Below are positions 52,340-59,367 of a stretch of 64,000 nucleotides of DNA, one piece after another; the first letter of the stretch is position 1; each line of letters opens with the position of its first letter. The notes under the pieces were generated by a model that was not told the DNA's origin, made no database searches, and saw only the letters and a program-made list of their open reading frames with translations. Location of the stretch: contig NZ_LIUF01000002.1 in NCBI RefSeq assembly GCF_001280425.1, positions 186,001-250,000 of the forward strand. Reading direction: 5' to 3'. The translations under genes and the position numbers were made by a program. Source of the stretch: Haloarcula rubripromontorii. GTDB taxonomy: Archaea; Halobacteriota; Halobacteria; Halobacteriales; Haloarculaceae.

Positions 52340-52729
52340 TCAGGTGTAGGTCTCCCAGGCCCAATCGAACCCCCCAGCGAAGGCAATATACAGTGCGCTC
52401 CCGAGGCCCACCAGATAGCTGAGCCACTGGGTCGCAATGCCAGCGACTGACGTGTCCCCGAGCGCGAGGGCAAAGACAGTCGAGAGCGGGACCATGACGA
52501 AAAACAGGACGATGATGAACATTCCGACACGGCCCGGTCGATGGACAGATTCGAGGATATGACTGTGTTCACGCATCGTCCAGTAGGCCGCACCGAGACC
52601 GAGTAGCTGGCAGATAACGGCATACAGCGGCACCAGGTCGATCGACGGCTCGCGGATGACCGCGCCCCCGACGAGCCCGGCCCAGATGCTCACCAGCAGC
52701 GCCCAGCCGAACGTCGGCAGTCGTCGCAT
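52340..52729 (-). CDS. Small membrane protein, hypothetical
   Basis: A 129-residue protein with four membrane helices (about residues 8-26, 32-50, 68-90, 100-122). A short His-containing loop (TMREHSHILESVHRPGR) lies between the second and third. No family is recognised. It shares orientation with npdG and the HAD gene. Confidence 0.62.
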   Translation of the reverse strand: MRRLPTFGWALLVSIWAGLVGGAVIREPSIDLVPLYAVICQLLGLGAAYWTMREHSHILESVHRPGRVGMFIIVLFFVMVPLSTVFALALGDTSVAGIATQWLSYLVGLGSALYIAFAGGFDWAWETYT

Positions 52730-52807
52730 ACCCGGGGTCTCTGTCCCGGCAGTGAAACCGTTGCCGTTTGCTGCTGGCCGGGTGGTAGCTGGCGACCAGA
52801 CTCCCGA

Positions 52808-53680
52808 TTATGCCGTGTCGAGCAGTTCGGGCAGGTCGGTGATCGACTCGACGACGGCGCTCGCGCCGTTGTTAGCGAACGTCTGTCGGCCGGCATCGCC
52901 GGTCAGCCCGCCTGTCAGGACGCCGATACCGTAGTAGACGCGGTCGTCGTCGGCTTCGTCGGCGTTGACTGCCGTCGCCACGTCGTCGAGGGTGTCCCCG
53001 GCGAAGGCAACCCGCTCGGCGTCGAAGCGTTCGGCGAGCGTCCGCAGGGCGGCCGGGTGGGGCTTGCCCTCCTCCCAGTCGTCCATCGTGAAGCGGTGCT
53101 CCGCGGGCAAATCGAGGCCGACTCGGTCGAGCGCGATGTCGGCCTCGGCCGCGGGCCGGCCGGTGACGACGCCGACGGCGAAGCGGTCCTGCAGGGCCGA
53201 CAGCGTCTCGTCGTCGACCAGCAGCGGCTCGTCGTGGATGTAGCCCGGCGCGGCAAACGGCGGCTCACCGCCCTCGATGTCCCGGTAGAGGTCCGACCCG
53301 AGATACAGCGTCTGGAACACGTCACGGAGCCGGTCGGGGTTCCAGGCGTCGAAGACTCGCGTTTCAGCCGGGTCGTCGAGCAGGTCACGGACTACCGCCT
53401 CGGCCGCGTCGAGGCCGCCGCCCCGCTCGGCGATGGCGTCGGTAAAGGCCGCCAGGTCGGAGACGGCGGACTCGCGGCCGGCGAGGACGAAAAGCGCCGC
53501 GGCGTCGGTCAGTTCCCAGTCGTTGTTGAACCCGCCGGCGTCCTTGAACTGCTGGATCGCCGCCTTCTCGATTGTATCGCCGTACACCCGGTCGATGGAT
53601 TCGACGATGGCGCGGCGATAGGAGTCGGCTACGTCCACCAGCACGCCGTCGATGTCGAGGACGACCGCGTCGACTTGCAT
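52808..53680 (-). CDS. HAD-superfamily phosphatase/hydrolase
   Basis: A 290-residue HAD protein, subfamily IA-like. Motif I is [12 protein letters not shown] with the nucleophilic Asp, motif II sits at [13 protein letters not shown], motif III Lys at EGKPHP, and motif IV at [14 protein letters not shown]. The cap region (residues 20-150) is helical. ATG 53680 gives the nucleophile at the usual position near the N-terminus. A longer frame exists but would extend through UPF0146. The substrate is unknown. Confidence 0.86.
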   Translation of the reverse strand: MQVDAVVLDIDGVLVDVADSYRRAIVESIDRVYGDTIEKAAIQQFKDAGGFNNDWELTDAAALFVLAGRESAVSDLAAFTDAIAERGGGLDAAEAVVRDLLDDPAETRVFDAWNPDRLRDVFQTLYLGSDLYRDIEGGEPPFAAPGYIHDEPLLVDDETLSALQDRFAVGVVTGRPAAEADIALDRVGLDLPAEHRFTMDDWEEGKPHPAALRTLAERFDAERVAFAGDTLDDVATAVNADEADDDRVYYGIGVLTGGLTGDAGRQTFANNGASAVVESITDLPELLDTA

Positions 53681-53699
53681 GGGCGAGCGAAGGCGGGCC

Positions 53700-54104
53700 T
53701 CACTCAAGCGCCTTGCTATCTCGCGCCCGGTACAGCGTCTCCCCGCCCGGGAACTGCTCCCGGTCGACGGCGACCGTCGGCTGGTCCCCGCCCAGCGTCG
53801 TGAACCAGAACGCCGCCCCGGCGGCGTCGGCGACTGCCAGCGTCGGCCGGTGCAGTTCCGGCGGGAGATTCCGGGCGAACACGACATCTGCATCCGCATA
53901 CACAGACCGGTCGGGGTCGAGGATGTCATCAACGACGAACGCGACCCCGTCGGGGACCTCCCGCTCGACGATGTCCGTCGCCGTCACGTCGACGCCCCGC
54001 TCGACCAGTCGGCCGGCTACGTCAGGGCGGTTTCCGATGCCGACTTCGACGACGGAATCGACGGACGCCAGTCGGTCAACGAGCGGGCCGGTAGTGTCGG
54101 TCAC
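53700..54104 (-). CDS. UPF0146 family protein
   Basis: A 134-residue Rossmann-like protein: [17 protein letters not shown] is a SAM/nucleotide-binding type glycine loop, followed by [25 protein letters not shown] and [13 protein letters not shown]0146 is archaeal, of unknown function, and looks like a degenerate methyltransferase. The start is the GTG at 54104; an alternative GTG at 54149 would overlap the divergent archaemetzincin gene and its promoter. Confidence 0.78.
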   Translation of the reverse strand: MTDTTGPLVDRLASVDSVVEVGIGNRPDVAGRLVERGVDVTATDIVEREVPDGVAFVVDDILDPDRSVYADADVVFARNLPPELHRPTLAVADAAGAAFWFTTLGGDQPTVAVDREQFPGGETLYRARDSKALE

Positions 54105-54109
54105 GTCGT

Positions 54110-54118
54110 ACAATTTAT
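54110..54118 (+). promoter_or_regulatory. TATA-like element of the archaemetzincin gene
   Basis: The bases acaatttat are centred about 30 bases before the start at 54144, as expected for a leaderless transcript. They lie between the two divergent start codons. Confidence 0.45.
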
Positions 54119-54143
54119 GAGATGCGGGCGCATATGCGTTCCC

Positions 54144-54665
54144 ATGCACGTCGACATCGTGCCGGTGGGCGAGGTCTCAGCCCAGGTCAAACGTGAGGCC
54201 TCGGACGGACTTCGTTCTGTCTACGACTGTGAGGTCTCGATGCACGAGCCACAGTCCATTCCTGCCGGCGCGTACGATGGGGATCGCGACCAGTACCGCG
54301 CAGAGGAGTTTATCGACCTCGCCCGCCGGGTCGGCTCTGGCGGCAAAAACATCGCTATCACGCCGAAAGACCTCTTCTACCGCCGTCGAAACTACGTTTT
54401 TGGACTCGCCTATCTCGGTGGCTCCGGCAGCGTCATCTCCACGTACCGGCTCCAGACCTCCTCCGACGGCGGGTTCTCGAACCGCTCGGCCGGCGAAATC
54501 TTCTCCCAGCGGGTCCGCAAGGAGGTCGTCCACGAGGTCGGCCACACGCTCGGACTTGAGCATTGCGACAACAAGCGCTGCGTGATGAACTTCTCCCCCA
54601 CCGTCCGACAGGTCGACGTGAAGGAGGTCTCGCTGTGTGGCTCGTGCCAGCGGAACGTCCTGTAG
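54144..54665 (+). CDS. amzA: Archaemetzincin, zinc metalloprotease
   Basis: A 173-residue protease. The metzincin zinc motif is H130-E-V-G-H134-T-L-G-L-E-H140-C141, followed by C146 in DNKRCVMNF and the C165-x2-C168 pair near the end. The extra Cys ligands form the second structural zinc site that defines archaemetzincins. The N-terminal MHVDIVPVGEVSAQV strand is typical. It is cytosolic and its substrate is not known. The start is supported by the TATA at 54110. Confidence 0.93.
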   Translation: MHVDIVPVGEVSAQVKREASDGLRSVYDCEVSMHEPQSIPAGAYDGDRDQYRAEEFIDLARRVGSGGKNIAITPKDLFYRRRNYVFGLAYLGGSGSVISTYRLQTSSDGGFSNRSAGEIFSQRVRKEVVHEVGHTLGLEHCDNKRCVMNFSPTVRQVDVKEVSLCGSCQRNVL

Positions 54666-54733
54666 TTTGCGAACGGATACCAAACTGATTCGGTACAGCA
54701 CCTACACTTCTGTGGGACTTGTACACATACGCG

Positions 54734-54949
54734 ATGAGCAAGAGTCAGTCCCCCGAACGCGTCGCGGAACTGCGAGAGGTCTTCGTGACGGTCACCGGCG
54801 ACGAATCGATAACCGAACGCCAGGCCGACGAGCAATCCGACCGCGAACTCGACCCGGACGAGGAGTTCGACCCGGCGGAAGTCGCCGACGGCCTAGACGA
54901 CGCAGTCGCGGGGTCCGAGACGGACGGCGGCAGCGATCCGGCGGCCTGA
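54734..54949 (+). CDS. Small acidic hypothetical protein
   Basis: A 71-residue, highly acidic protein with a short helical start (SPERVAELREVFVTVTGDESITERQ) and a disordered acidic tail rich in Asp, Glu, Gly and Ser. No motif is visible. A helical region of this type can bind a partner; context gives no clue. It converges with the ABCE1 gene. Confidence 0.6.
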   Translation: MSKSQSPERVAELREVFVTVTGDESITERQADEQSDRELDPDEEFDPAEVADGLDDAVAGSETDGGSDPAA

Positions 54950-54967
54950 CGCCGCCGCTGGGTGAGC

Positions 54968-56797
54968 CTACGGGGCGTAGTAGTACTCGCCGGCGTTCTT
55001 CTGTTCGCGGTCCAGTTGCGAGTCGGGCTTGTTGATGCGCGGCCGTGAGGTCCGCTCGTCCCGGCGGAAGGTGATATCGAGGTTCTTGAGGAACTCGTTC
55101 ATCCCCTCGCGCATGCCCTGTGGTGGCGCGGCGTGGCCGCTTTTGGCCGGCTCGCCATCGAAGACGAGCAGGCGGTCGGCCAGCAGGTCGATCATGTAGA
55201 TGTCGTGGTCGATGACCATCGCCGTCGCGTCGTGGTTCTCGGCGTAGCGCCGGATGGCCGATGTCGCCATGACCCGCTGTTCCACGTCGAGGTGCGCCGA
55301 GGGCTCGTCGAGCAGGTAGAGGTCGGCGTCCTTCGAGAGGCAGGCCGCGATGGCGACCCGCTGTCGCTCCCCGCCCGAGAGGTCAGTGAGCTGCTGTTCC
55401 ATCACCGACTCCAGCTGCAGCGGCTGTGCGATTTCGGTGTTCCAGTAGGAACTGCCGAAGTCGTCGGTAATCGACGCGAGGAACGCGTCGACCCGCATCG
55501 GCTGGTCGATTTCGATGTACTGGGGCTTGTAAGCGATGTCGAGGCTGGTGTCGATTTCGCCCGCAGTCGGTTCGAGCCGCCCGGCGAGCATCTTCGCGAA
55601 CGTCGACTTCCCGATGCCGTTCGGGCCGACGACGCCCAGTACTTCGCTCTCGCGGATGGTGCCGGCCTCCACGTCCAGCGAGAACTCGCCGTCGCCGTAG
55701 CTCTTCTGGAGTTCGGGGTACTCGATGACCACGTCGCCAGTGGAGGCAGTCCGTGGCGCGTGTTCCTCGAACTCGATTTCCGTCTGGCGGACCCGCATGT
55801 TCTCGTTTTCGAGGTAACCGGAGAGGTATTCGTTGATGCCCTTCTTCGTCGATTTGGGCGGTGTGATGATACCGAACGCGCCGGGCGTCCCGTAGGCGAC
55901 GTTGATGTTATCGGCGAGCAGGTCCAGGATGGCGAGGTCGTGCTCGACGACGAGCATCGAACGGTCCTCTTCCTCGGCGAGTTCGCGGATGAGCCGCGCG
56001 GCGGTCATCCGCTGGCCGATATCCAGATACGGCGTTATCTCGTCGAGGAAGTAGAAGTCGGCGTCACGGGCCAGCGTGGCGACGAGCGCGACGCGCTGGA
56101 GTTCCCCGCCCGAGAGGTCGTCGATGTGGTTGTCCACGACCGGGCCGATGCCGGTCCGCTCGATGAGGTACTCCAGTTCGCCCCGCTCGTCGGTCTGGTC
56201 GAGTAGCTGCCGCGCCTTGCCGTCGAACTGGTCCGGAATCCGGTCGACGTACTGGGGCTTGCGAGCGACGGTCACGTCGCCGTCGCGCATCTGTTCGAGG
56301 TACTCCTGCAGGGCAGTCCCCCGGTACTCGTCGAGAATTTCGTCCCAGTTCGGCTCCTCGCCGTAGCGGCCCAGATTTGGCTGCATCTCGTCGGCGAGGA
56401 TGCGGACGGCGGTGGTCTTCCCGATGCCGTTCGGGCCGAGAATCCCGGTGACCTGTCCCTCGGCGGGGCTGGGCAGCCCGTACAGCGCGAAGGCGTTCTC
56501 CCCGTAGCGGTGGACCGGGTCGTCGGTCAGTTCCTGCGGGAGATTGATGATCTCGATTGCGTCGAACGGACATTTGTTGACGCAGATGCCACACGATTCG
56601 CCCAGGCAGATCTCCTCGGAGATGCGGACCTGGTCGGGCTGGCCCTCGAAGGGTTCGTCCTCCTCGTACTCGTCTTCCCGCTTGACGATGCATTCTTTCC
56701 CGCTGCGGTTGGGCGGGCAGTAGTTCATGCACTCGTAGTTACAGCGGTCGGGCTGGCACCGCTCTAAGTCGACGACGGCGATACTGTCCTCGGCCAT
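54968..56797 (-). CDS. Ribosome-recycling ATPase ABCE1/Rli1
   Basis: A 609-residue ATPase that splits ribosomes after termination. The N-terminal iron-sulfur domain is intact: CQPDRCNYECMNYCPP and CLGESCGICVNKCP give two 4Fe-4S clusters. Two ABC modules follow with Walker A GPNGIGKTT and GPNGIGKST, signatures LSGGELQRVALV and LSGGERQRVAIA, and the hinge/HLH region typical of this family. ATG 56797 begins MAEDSIAVVDLERCQ, the conserved start. A longer frame is open upstream but lies in the next gene. A gene for a small membrane protein lies two bases upstream. Confidence 0.96.
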   Translation of the reverse strand: MAEDSIAVVDLERCQPDRCNYECMNYCPPNRSGKECIVKREDEYEEDEPFEGQPDQVRISEEICLGESCGICVNKCPFDAIEIINLPQELTDDPVHRYGENAFALYGLPSPAEGQVTGILGPNGIGKTTAVRILADEMQPNLGRYGEEPNWDEILDEYRGTALQEYLEQMRDGDVTVARKPQYVDRIPDQFDGKARQLLDQTDERGELEYLIERTGIGPVVDNHIDDLSGGELQRVALVATLARDADFYFLDEITPYLDIGQRMTAARLIRELAEEEDRSMLVVEHDLAILDLLADNINVAYGTPGAFGIITPPKSTKKGINEYLSGYLENENMRVRQTEIEFEEHAPRTASTGDVVIEYPELQKSYGDGEFSLDVEAGTIRESEVLGVVGPNGIGKSTFAKMLAGRLEPTAGEIDTSLDIAYKPQYIEIDQPMRVDAFLASITDDFGSSYWNTEIAQPLQLESVMEQQLTDLSGGERQRVAIAACLSKDADLYLLDEPSAHLDVEQRVMATSAIRRYAENHDATAMVIDHDIYMIDLLADRLLVFDGEPAKSGHAAPPQGMREGMNEFLKNLDITFRRDERTSRPRINKPDSQLDREQKNAGEYYYAP

Positions 56798-56799
56798 CG

Positions 56800-57096
56800 T
56801 TACGCTCCCGTCGTCAGCAGAATGCCCCACGAGACGAACCACAGCGAGAAGGTCATGAAGCCGATATAGAGCACGTCCTTCGTCGAGAGGTCGTCCGTGT
56901 CGATGCCGATCACCCGCAGAATCGGGAACTGTGCTGCGATAGCGACCGCGAGGACGAGCACGCCTTGTGGGTCGTTCGGCGCGGTCGCTAGCGCGTTGGA
57001 ACCGAACGCGGCGGCGATGCCAGCGACGGCTGTCAGCGTCGTGACAGTGAGCCCCCGCATATGAGAGCTCATCCCGTCCGCCGTTTCCGTAGCCAT
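56800..57096 (-). CDS. Small three-helix membrane protein (EMC6-like)
   Basis: A 98-residue protein with three membrane helices (about residues 18-36, 44-60 and 74-94) and a D-rich loop (IGIDTDDLSTKDVLYIGFMTF) between helices two and three. The size and topology resemble archaeal relatives of EMC6. I chose ATG 57096; an earlier Met is nine codons upstream. It ends two bases before ABCE1 begins on the same strand, so the two are almost certainly one transcript. Confidence 0.66.
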   Translation of the reverse strand: MATETADGMSSHMRGLTVTTLTAVAGIAAAFGSNALATAPNDPQGVLVLAVAIAAQFPILRVIGIDTDDLSTKDVLYIGFMTFSLWFVSWGILLTTGA

Positions 57097-57188
57097 ACCA
57101 CACGTTCCACTACCCGCAACCAAAAGGTGCGCGGTTCAGCACTGTGACGCGGCCGCGAATGCGTGCGCCGTCGAGACTGACTCCTCAA

Positions 57189-57195
57189 TCTTTAT
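57189..57195 (+). promoter_or_regulatory. TATA-like element of the winged-helix gene
   Basis: The bases tctttat lie about 30 bases before the ATG at 57222, suitable for a leaderless message. Confidence 0.4.
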
Positions 57196-57211
57196 GCGCC
57201 CGGCGCTTGTG

Positions 57212-57223
57212 ATTACGCGTAAT
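57212..57223. promoter_or_regulatory. 12-bp perfect palindrome over the start of the winged-helix gene
   Basis: The bases attacgcgtaat form a perfect palindrome that covers the expected transcription start and the first two bases of the start codon at 57222. This suits an autoregulatory operator for the encoded DNA-binding protein. Confidence 0.5.
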
Positions 57224-57485
57224 GACGGACTCTGATGGGGAAGCCATCGCAGACCTTCCGCCGAGCGCAAAGCTCGTGTACAAGGTTCTGGAGTACGACG
57301 GCCCGCTGACACAGAAAGGCATCGTCGAGGAGTCGATGCTTTCGGCACGGACCGTCCGCTACGCTCTGGAACGACTCGACGAAGTCGGTGTTATCGAAGA
57401 AGACGTGTACTTCGCTGACGCGCGGCAGAACCTCTACGAAATCATCGACCAACCGGCGGAAGCGGATGCCGCTGTCTCGGACTGA
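57222..57485 (+). CDS. Small winged-helix transcriptional regulator
   Basis: An 87-residue protein that is almost only a winged-helix domain: ppSAKLVYKVLEYDGPLTQKGIVEESMLSARTVRYALERLDEVGVIEEDV with the recognition helix MLSARTVRYALERL and a wing ending in YFADARQNLYEI. It resembles MarR/TrmB-type minimal regulators. The perfect palindrome over its start suggests that it represses its own gene. It diverges from the EMC6-like gene. Confidence 0.82.
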   Translation: MTDSDGEAIADLPPSAKLVYKVLEYDGPLTQKGIVEESMLSARTVRYALERLDEVGVIEEDVYFADARQNLYEIIDQPAEADAAVSD

Positions 57486-57610
57486 CCGCTTTCTCGCTTG
57501 GCTGTTTCGCGACGCGACTACGCGCTATAGCAACAATTGAAACGATTCACACACCGAGCGCACTGCAGTCGTGCGATCGGGTGTGCATTGAGTTTCAATG
57601 GCTACTATAC

Positions 57611-58174
57611 TTACAGCGACGCGACCACGTCGTCCGTCGGGGCGATTGTTGCGAACTCACCGCGTAGTTGCGCCAGCGCAGTTCGGTGGACGAGGTCTGA
57701 TTTGAACTGTTCGCCGTCAAGCGACCGGTCGAACGTCGCTGTCGCGTCGCCCGGAACGACAACGTCGAACCCCCGGTTCTCGGCCATCCGCGTCGTCGTC
57801 GAGACACAGTGGTCGGTCGTCAGGCCACAGACGACGAGCGTCTCGTGGCCCCGCTCGCGGAGCCACGCCGCCAGTCCGGTATCGACGAACGCGCCGTTGA
57901 CGCGTTTCACGAACGTCGCCTCGTCCGGTTCGGGGGCCAGCCCAGACTTGAACGCGAAGCCCGGTTCGCCACGCTGGAGCGGCGAATCCGGCTCCGTCGA
58001 GTCGTGTCGGACGTGAACCACGGGCAGGTCGCGCTCCCGCCACGCTCCGAGCAGGCGTACCGCGTTCGCCTCGGCGTCGGGGTTGTTCCGGGTCCCCCAC
58101 CGCGACTCGTCGAACCCCTGTTGGAAGTCGACCAGCACGAGCACCGGGTCCGCGGAAAGCGAGAGCGGTGCCAT
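57611..58174 (-). CDS. Isochorismatase-family cysteine hydrolase (nicotinamidase-like)
   Basis: A 187-residue hydrolase. The catalytic triad is visible: Asp in [10 protein letters not shown], Lys in FVKRVNGAF and Cys in [14 protein letters not shown]. The family hydrolyses amides or the ether bond of isochorismate. ATG 58174 overlaps the previous stop by one base. It is coupled to the YqcI/YcgG gene, so the two probably work together. The substrate is not identified by sequence. Confidence 0.9.
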   Translation of the reverse strand: MAPLSLSADPVLVLVDFQQGFDESRWGTRNNPDAEANAVRLLGAWRERDLPVVHVRHDSTEPDSPLQRGEPGFAFKSGLAPEPDEATFVKRVNGAFVDTGLAAWLRERGHETLVVCGLTTDHCVSTTTRMAENRGFDVVVPGDATATFDRSLDGEQFKSDLVHRTALAQLRGEFATIAPTDDVVASL

Positions 58175-58995
58175 CAGTCGGCTGGCTCCGGAGTGGGCGT
58201 CTCGATGAGCCACCTCGATTTCGGATGCTCGCGCGTCACTGTCATCGGGCACTCGTCGGGGGCCTGTGCCTCGTCCGAGGACAGCATGTACTGTGGCCAT
58301 TCGCGGTCGCCCTCGACGCCCCAGTCGCCGATGTCGGCGTGCGGACAGACGCCGTCGTACTCCTCCAGTCGTCCCTGAATGACATCGCGGGCGTGCTGGC
58401 CGGCCTCGGTATCAGCCGTCACATTCAGGTCCTCGAACAGCGCGCGGGGCTGGAACGTGATCTCCAGTCCGACCGGACAGTAGCGGCTCTTTCGCGTGTC
58501 GTAAAACGGCGCGCGGCAGGTCGGAAACATCGGCTTGCCGCCGAAACAGAACTCCCAGTGCGGGTCGTCCGGATTGGTCGGAATATCCTCGGGCCACGGC
58601 ACCGGGTCGTGGACGTGGAGGAACTGGAGGATATGCCAGAGTCGGTCGTGGTACTCAGCCTCTGTCAGCGGCCGCCCGGGCGGCCGGAAAAACGTCACCA
58701 GTGAGGCGCGCTCGCTGTGGTCCTGGTAGGTGTCGAGGTATTCCAGTAGCGTCTGGCCGAGGTCGAACAGCGCGGCGGGGTCACTCATCGACGGGACGGC
58801 CGTGTACAGTGGGTCCCCGTCCCGGACTGACTCCGCGCCGAAGAAACAGGGGAACGGCGTGTCGTTTCGTTCGCCGGTCAACCCCTCGCTGAAGGTCCGC
58901 CAGTGGTCGGCGACCCAGTCGGGCGCGACCCCGCGCTCGACCCGGTCGGCCAGCGTCGCCTGGTCCACGAGCCTGCCGACGACTGCGTCGGTCAT
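58174..58995 (-). CDS. YqcI/YcgG-family protein (possible haem-dependent N-hydroxylase)
   Basis: A 273-residue member of the YqcI/YcgG family. Markers are the FPCFFG motif near residue 49, the [16 protein letters not shown] segment, and the [11 protein letters not shown] and [12 protein letters not shown] blocks. The family includes GntA, a haem-dependent N-hydroxylase of guanitoxin synthesis, so a haem oxygenase-type activity is possible here; that is inference. A Cys/His-containing tail ([15 protein letters not shown]) follows. It is coupled by a one-base overlap to the isochorismatase gene. Confidence 0.8.
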   Translation of the reverse strand: MTDAVVGRLVDQATLADRVERGVAPDWVADHWRTFSEGLTGERNDTPFPCFFGAESVRDGDPLYTAVPSMSDPAALFDLGQTLLEYLDTYQDHSERASLVTFFRPPGRPLTEAEYHDRLWHILQFLHVHDPVPWPEDIPTNPDDPHWEFCFGGKPMFPTCRAPFYDTRKSRYCPVGLEITFQPRALFEDLNVTADTEAGQHARDVIQGRLEEYDGVCPHADIGDWGVEGDREWPQYMLSSDEAQAPDECPMTVTREHPKSRWLIETPTPEPAD

Positions 58996-59367
58996 GTGTC
59001 GGTAGTGGGGCTACACCGGAATTTAGCTGTCGCTTTCGGCGCGTTCCCCGGCGTGTTCTATACGTTTAGCCACCGATGTCTCGCCGCGCTGGACGACTGG
59101 ACAGCAGGGTAGACGAATATCCAGCGACTGGTCCGTTCGGTCCTTCTCAGGACGGGACGACGGTAATCGTGCTGCCGCGGTCGATGGCCCGCTCCACGAC
59201 CTTTTTCTGCGTCGGGTTGCTTCGTTCGCTTCGCTCACTGCAGGAACCACTCCTGGAAAAACGTCGACGAAAAAGACCGACGGTTCGGCCTCCGGCCTCA
59301 CGTCGGTGAACCCCCTCGCTTCGCTCGGCGGACAGGTAGCAGAATCGGTTCTGACAGCCGGGCTATT
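58996..59367. other. Gap holding a duplicated gene end and repetitive sequence
   Basis: The 372 bases between the YqcI-family gene and the PIN ATPase gene hold no separate gene. The part at 59149-59194 repeats the 3' end of the ATPase gene. The part at 59195-59370 is a repeat-like block with gcttcg/gctcggcg words and a run of short direct motifs. Confidence 0.6.
59157..59194 (-). repeat. Perfect 38-bp direct repeat of the PIN-ATPase 3' end, copy 1
   Basis: Identical over 38 bases to 59378-59415. On the minus strand it encodes ERAIDRGSTITVV, and the next bases complete PS with a TGA stop at 59149-59151. Outside the 38 bases, the last codons differ from the second copy only at third positions. 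Confidence 0.85.

Noticed and set aside
59023-59301. 92-residue minus-strand frame in the gap after the PIN ATPase
   Set aside because: Covers the duplicated gene end and the repeat block in another frame. Its FPGVVPAVSEANEATRRRK part is a typical product of haloarchaeal repeats.
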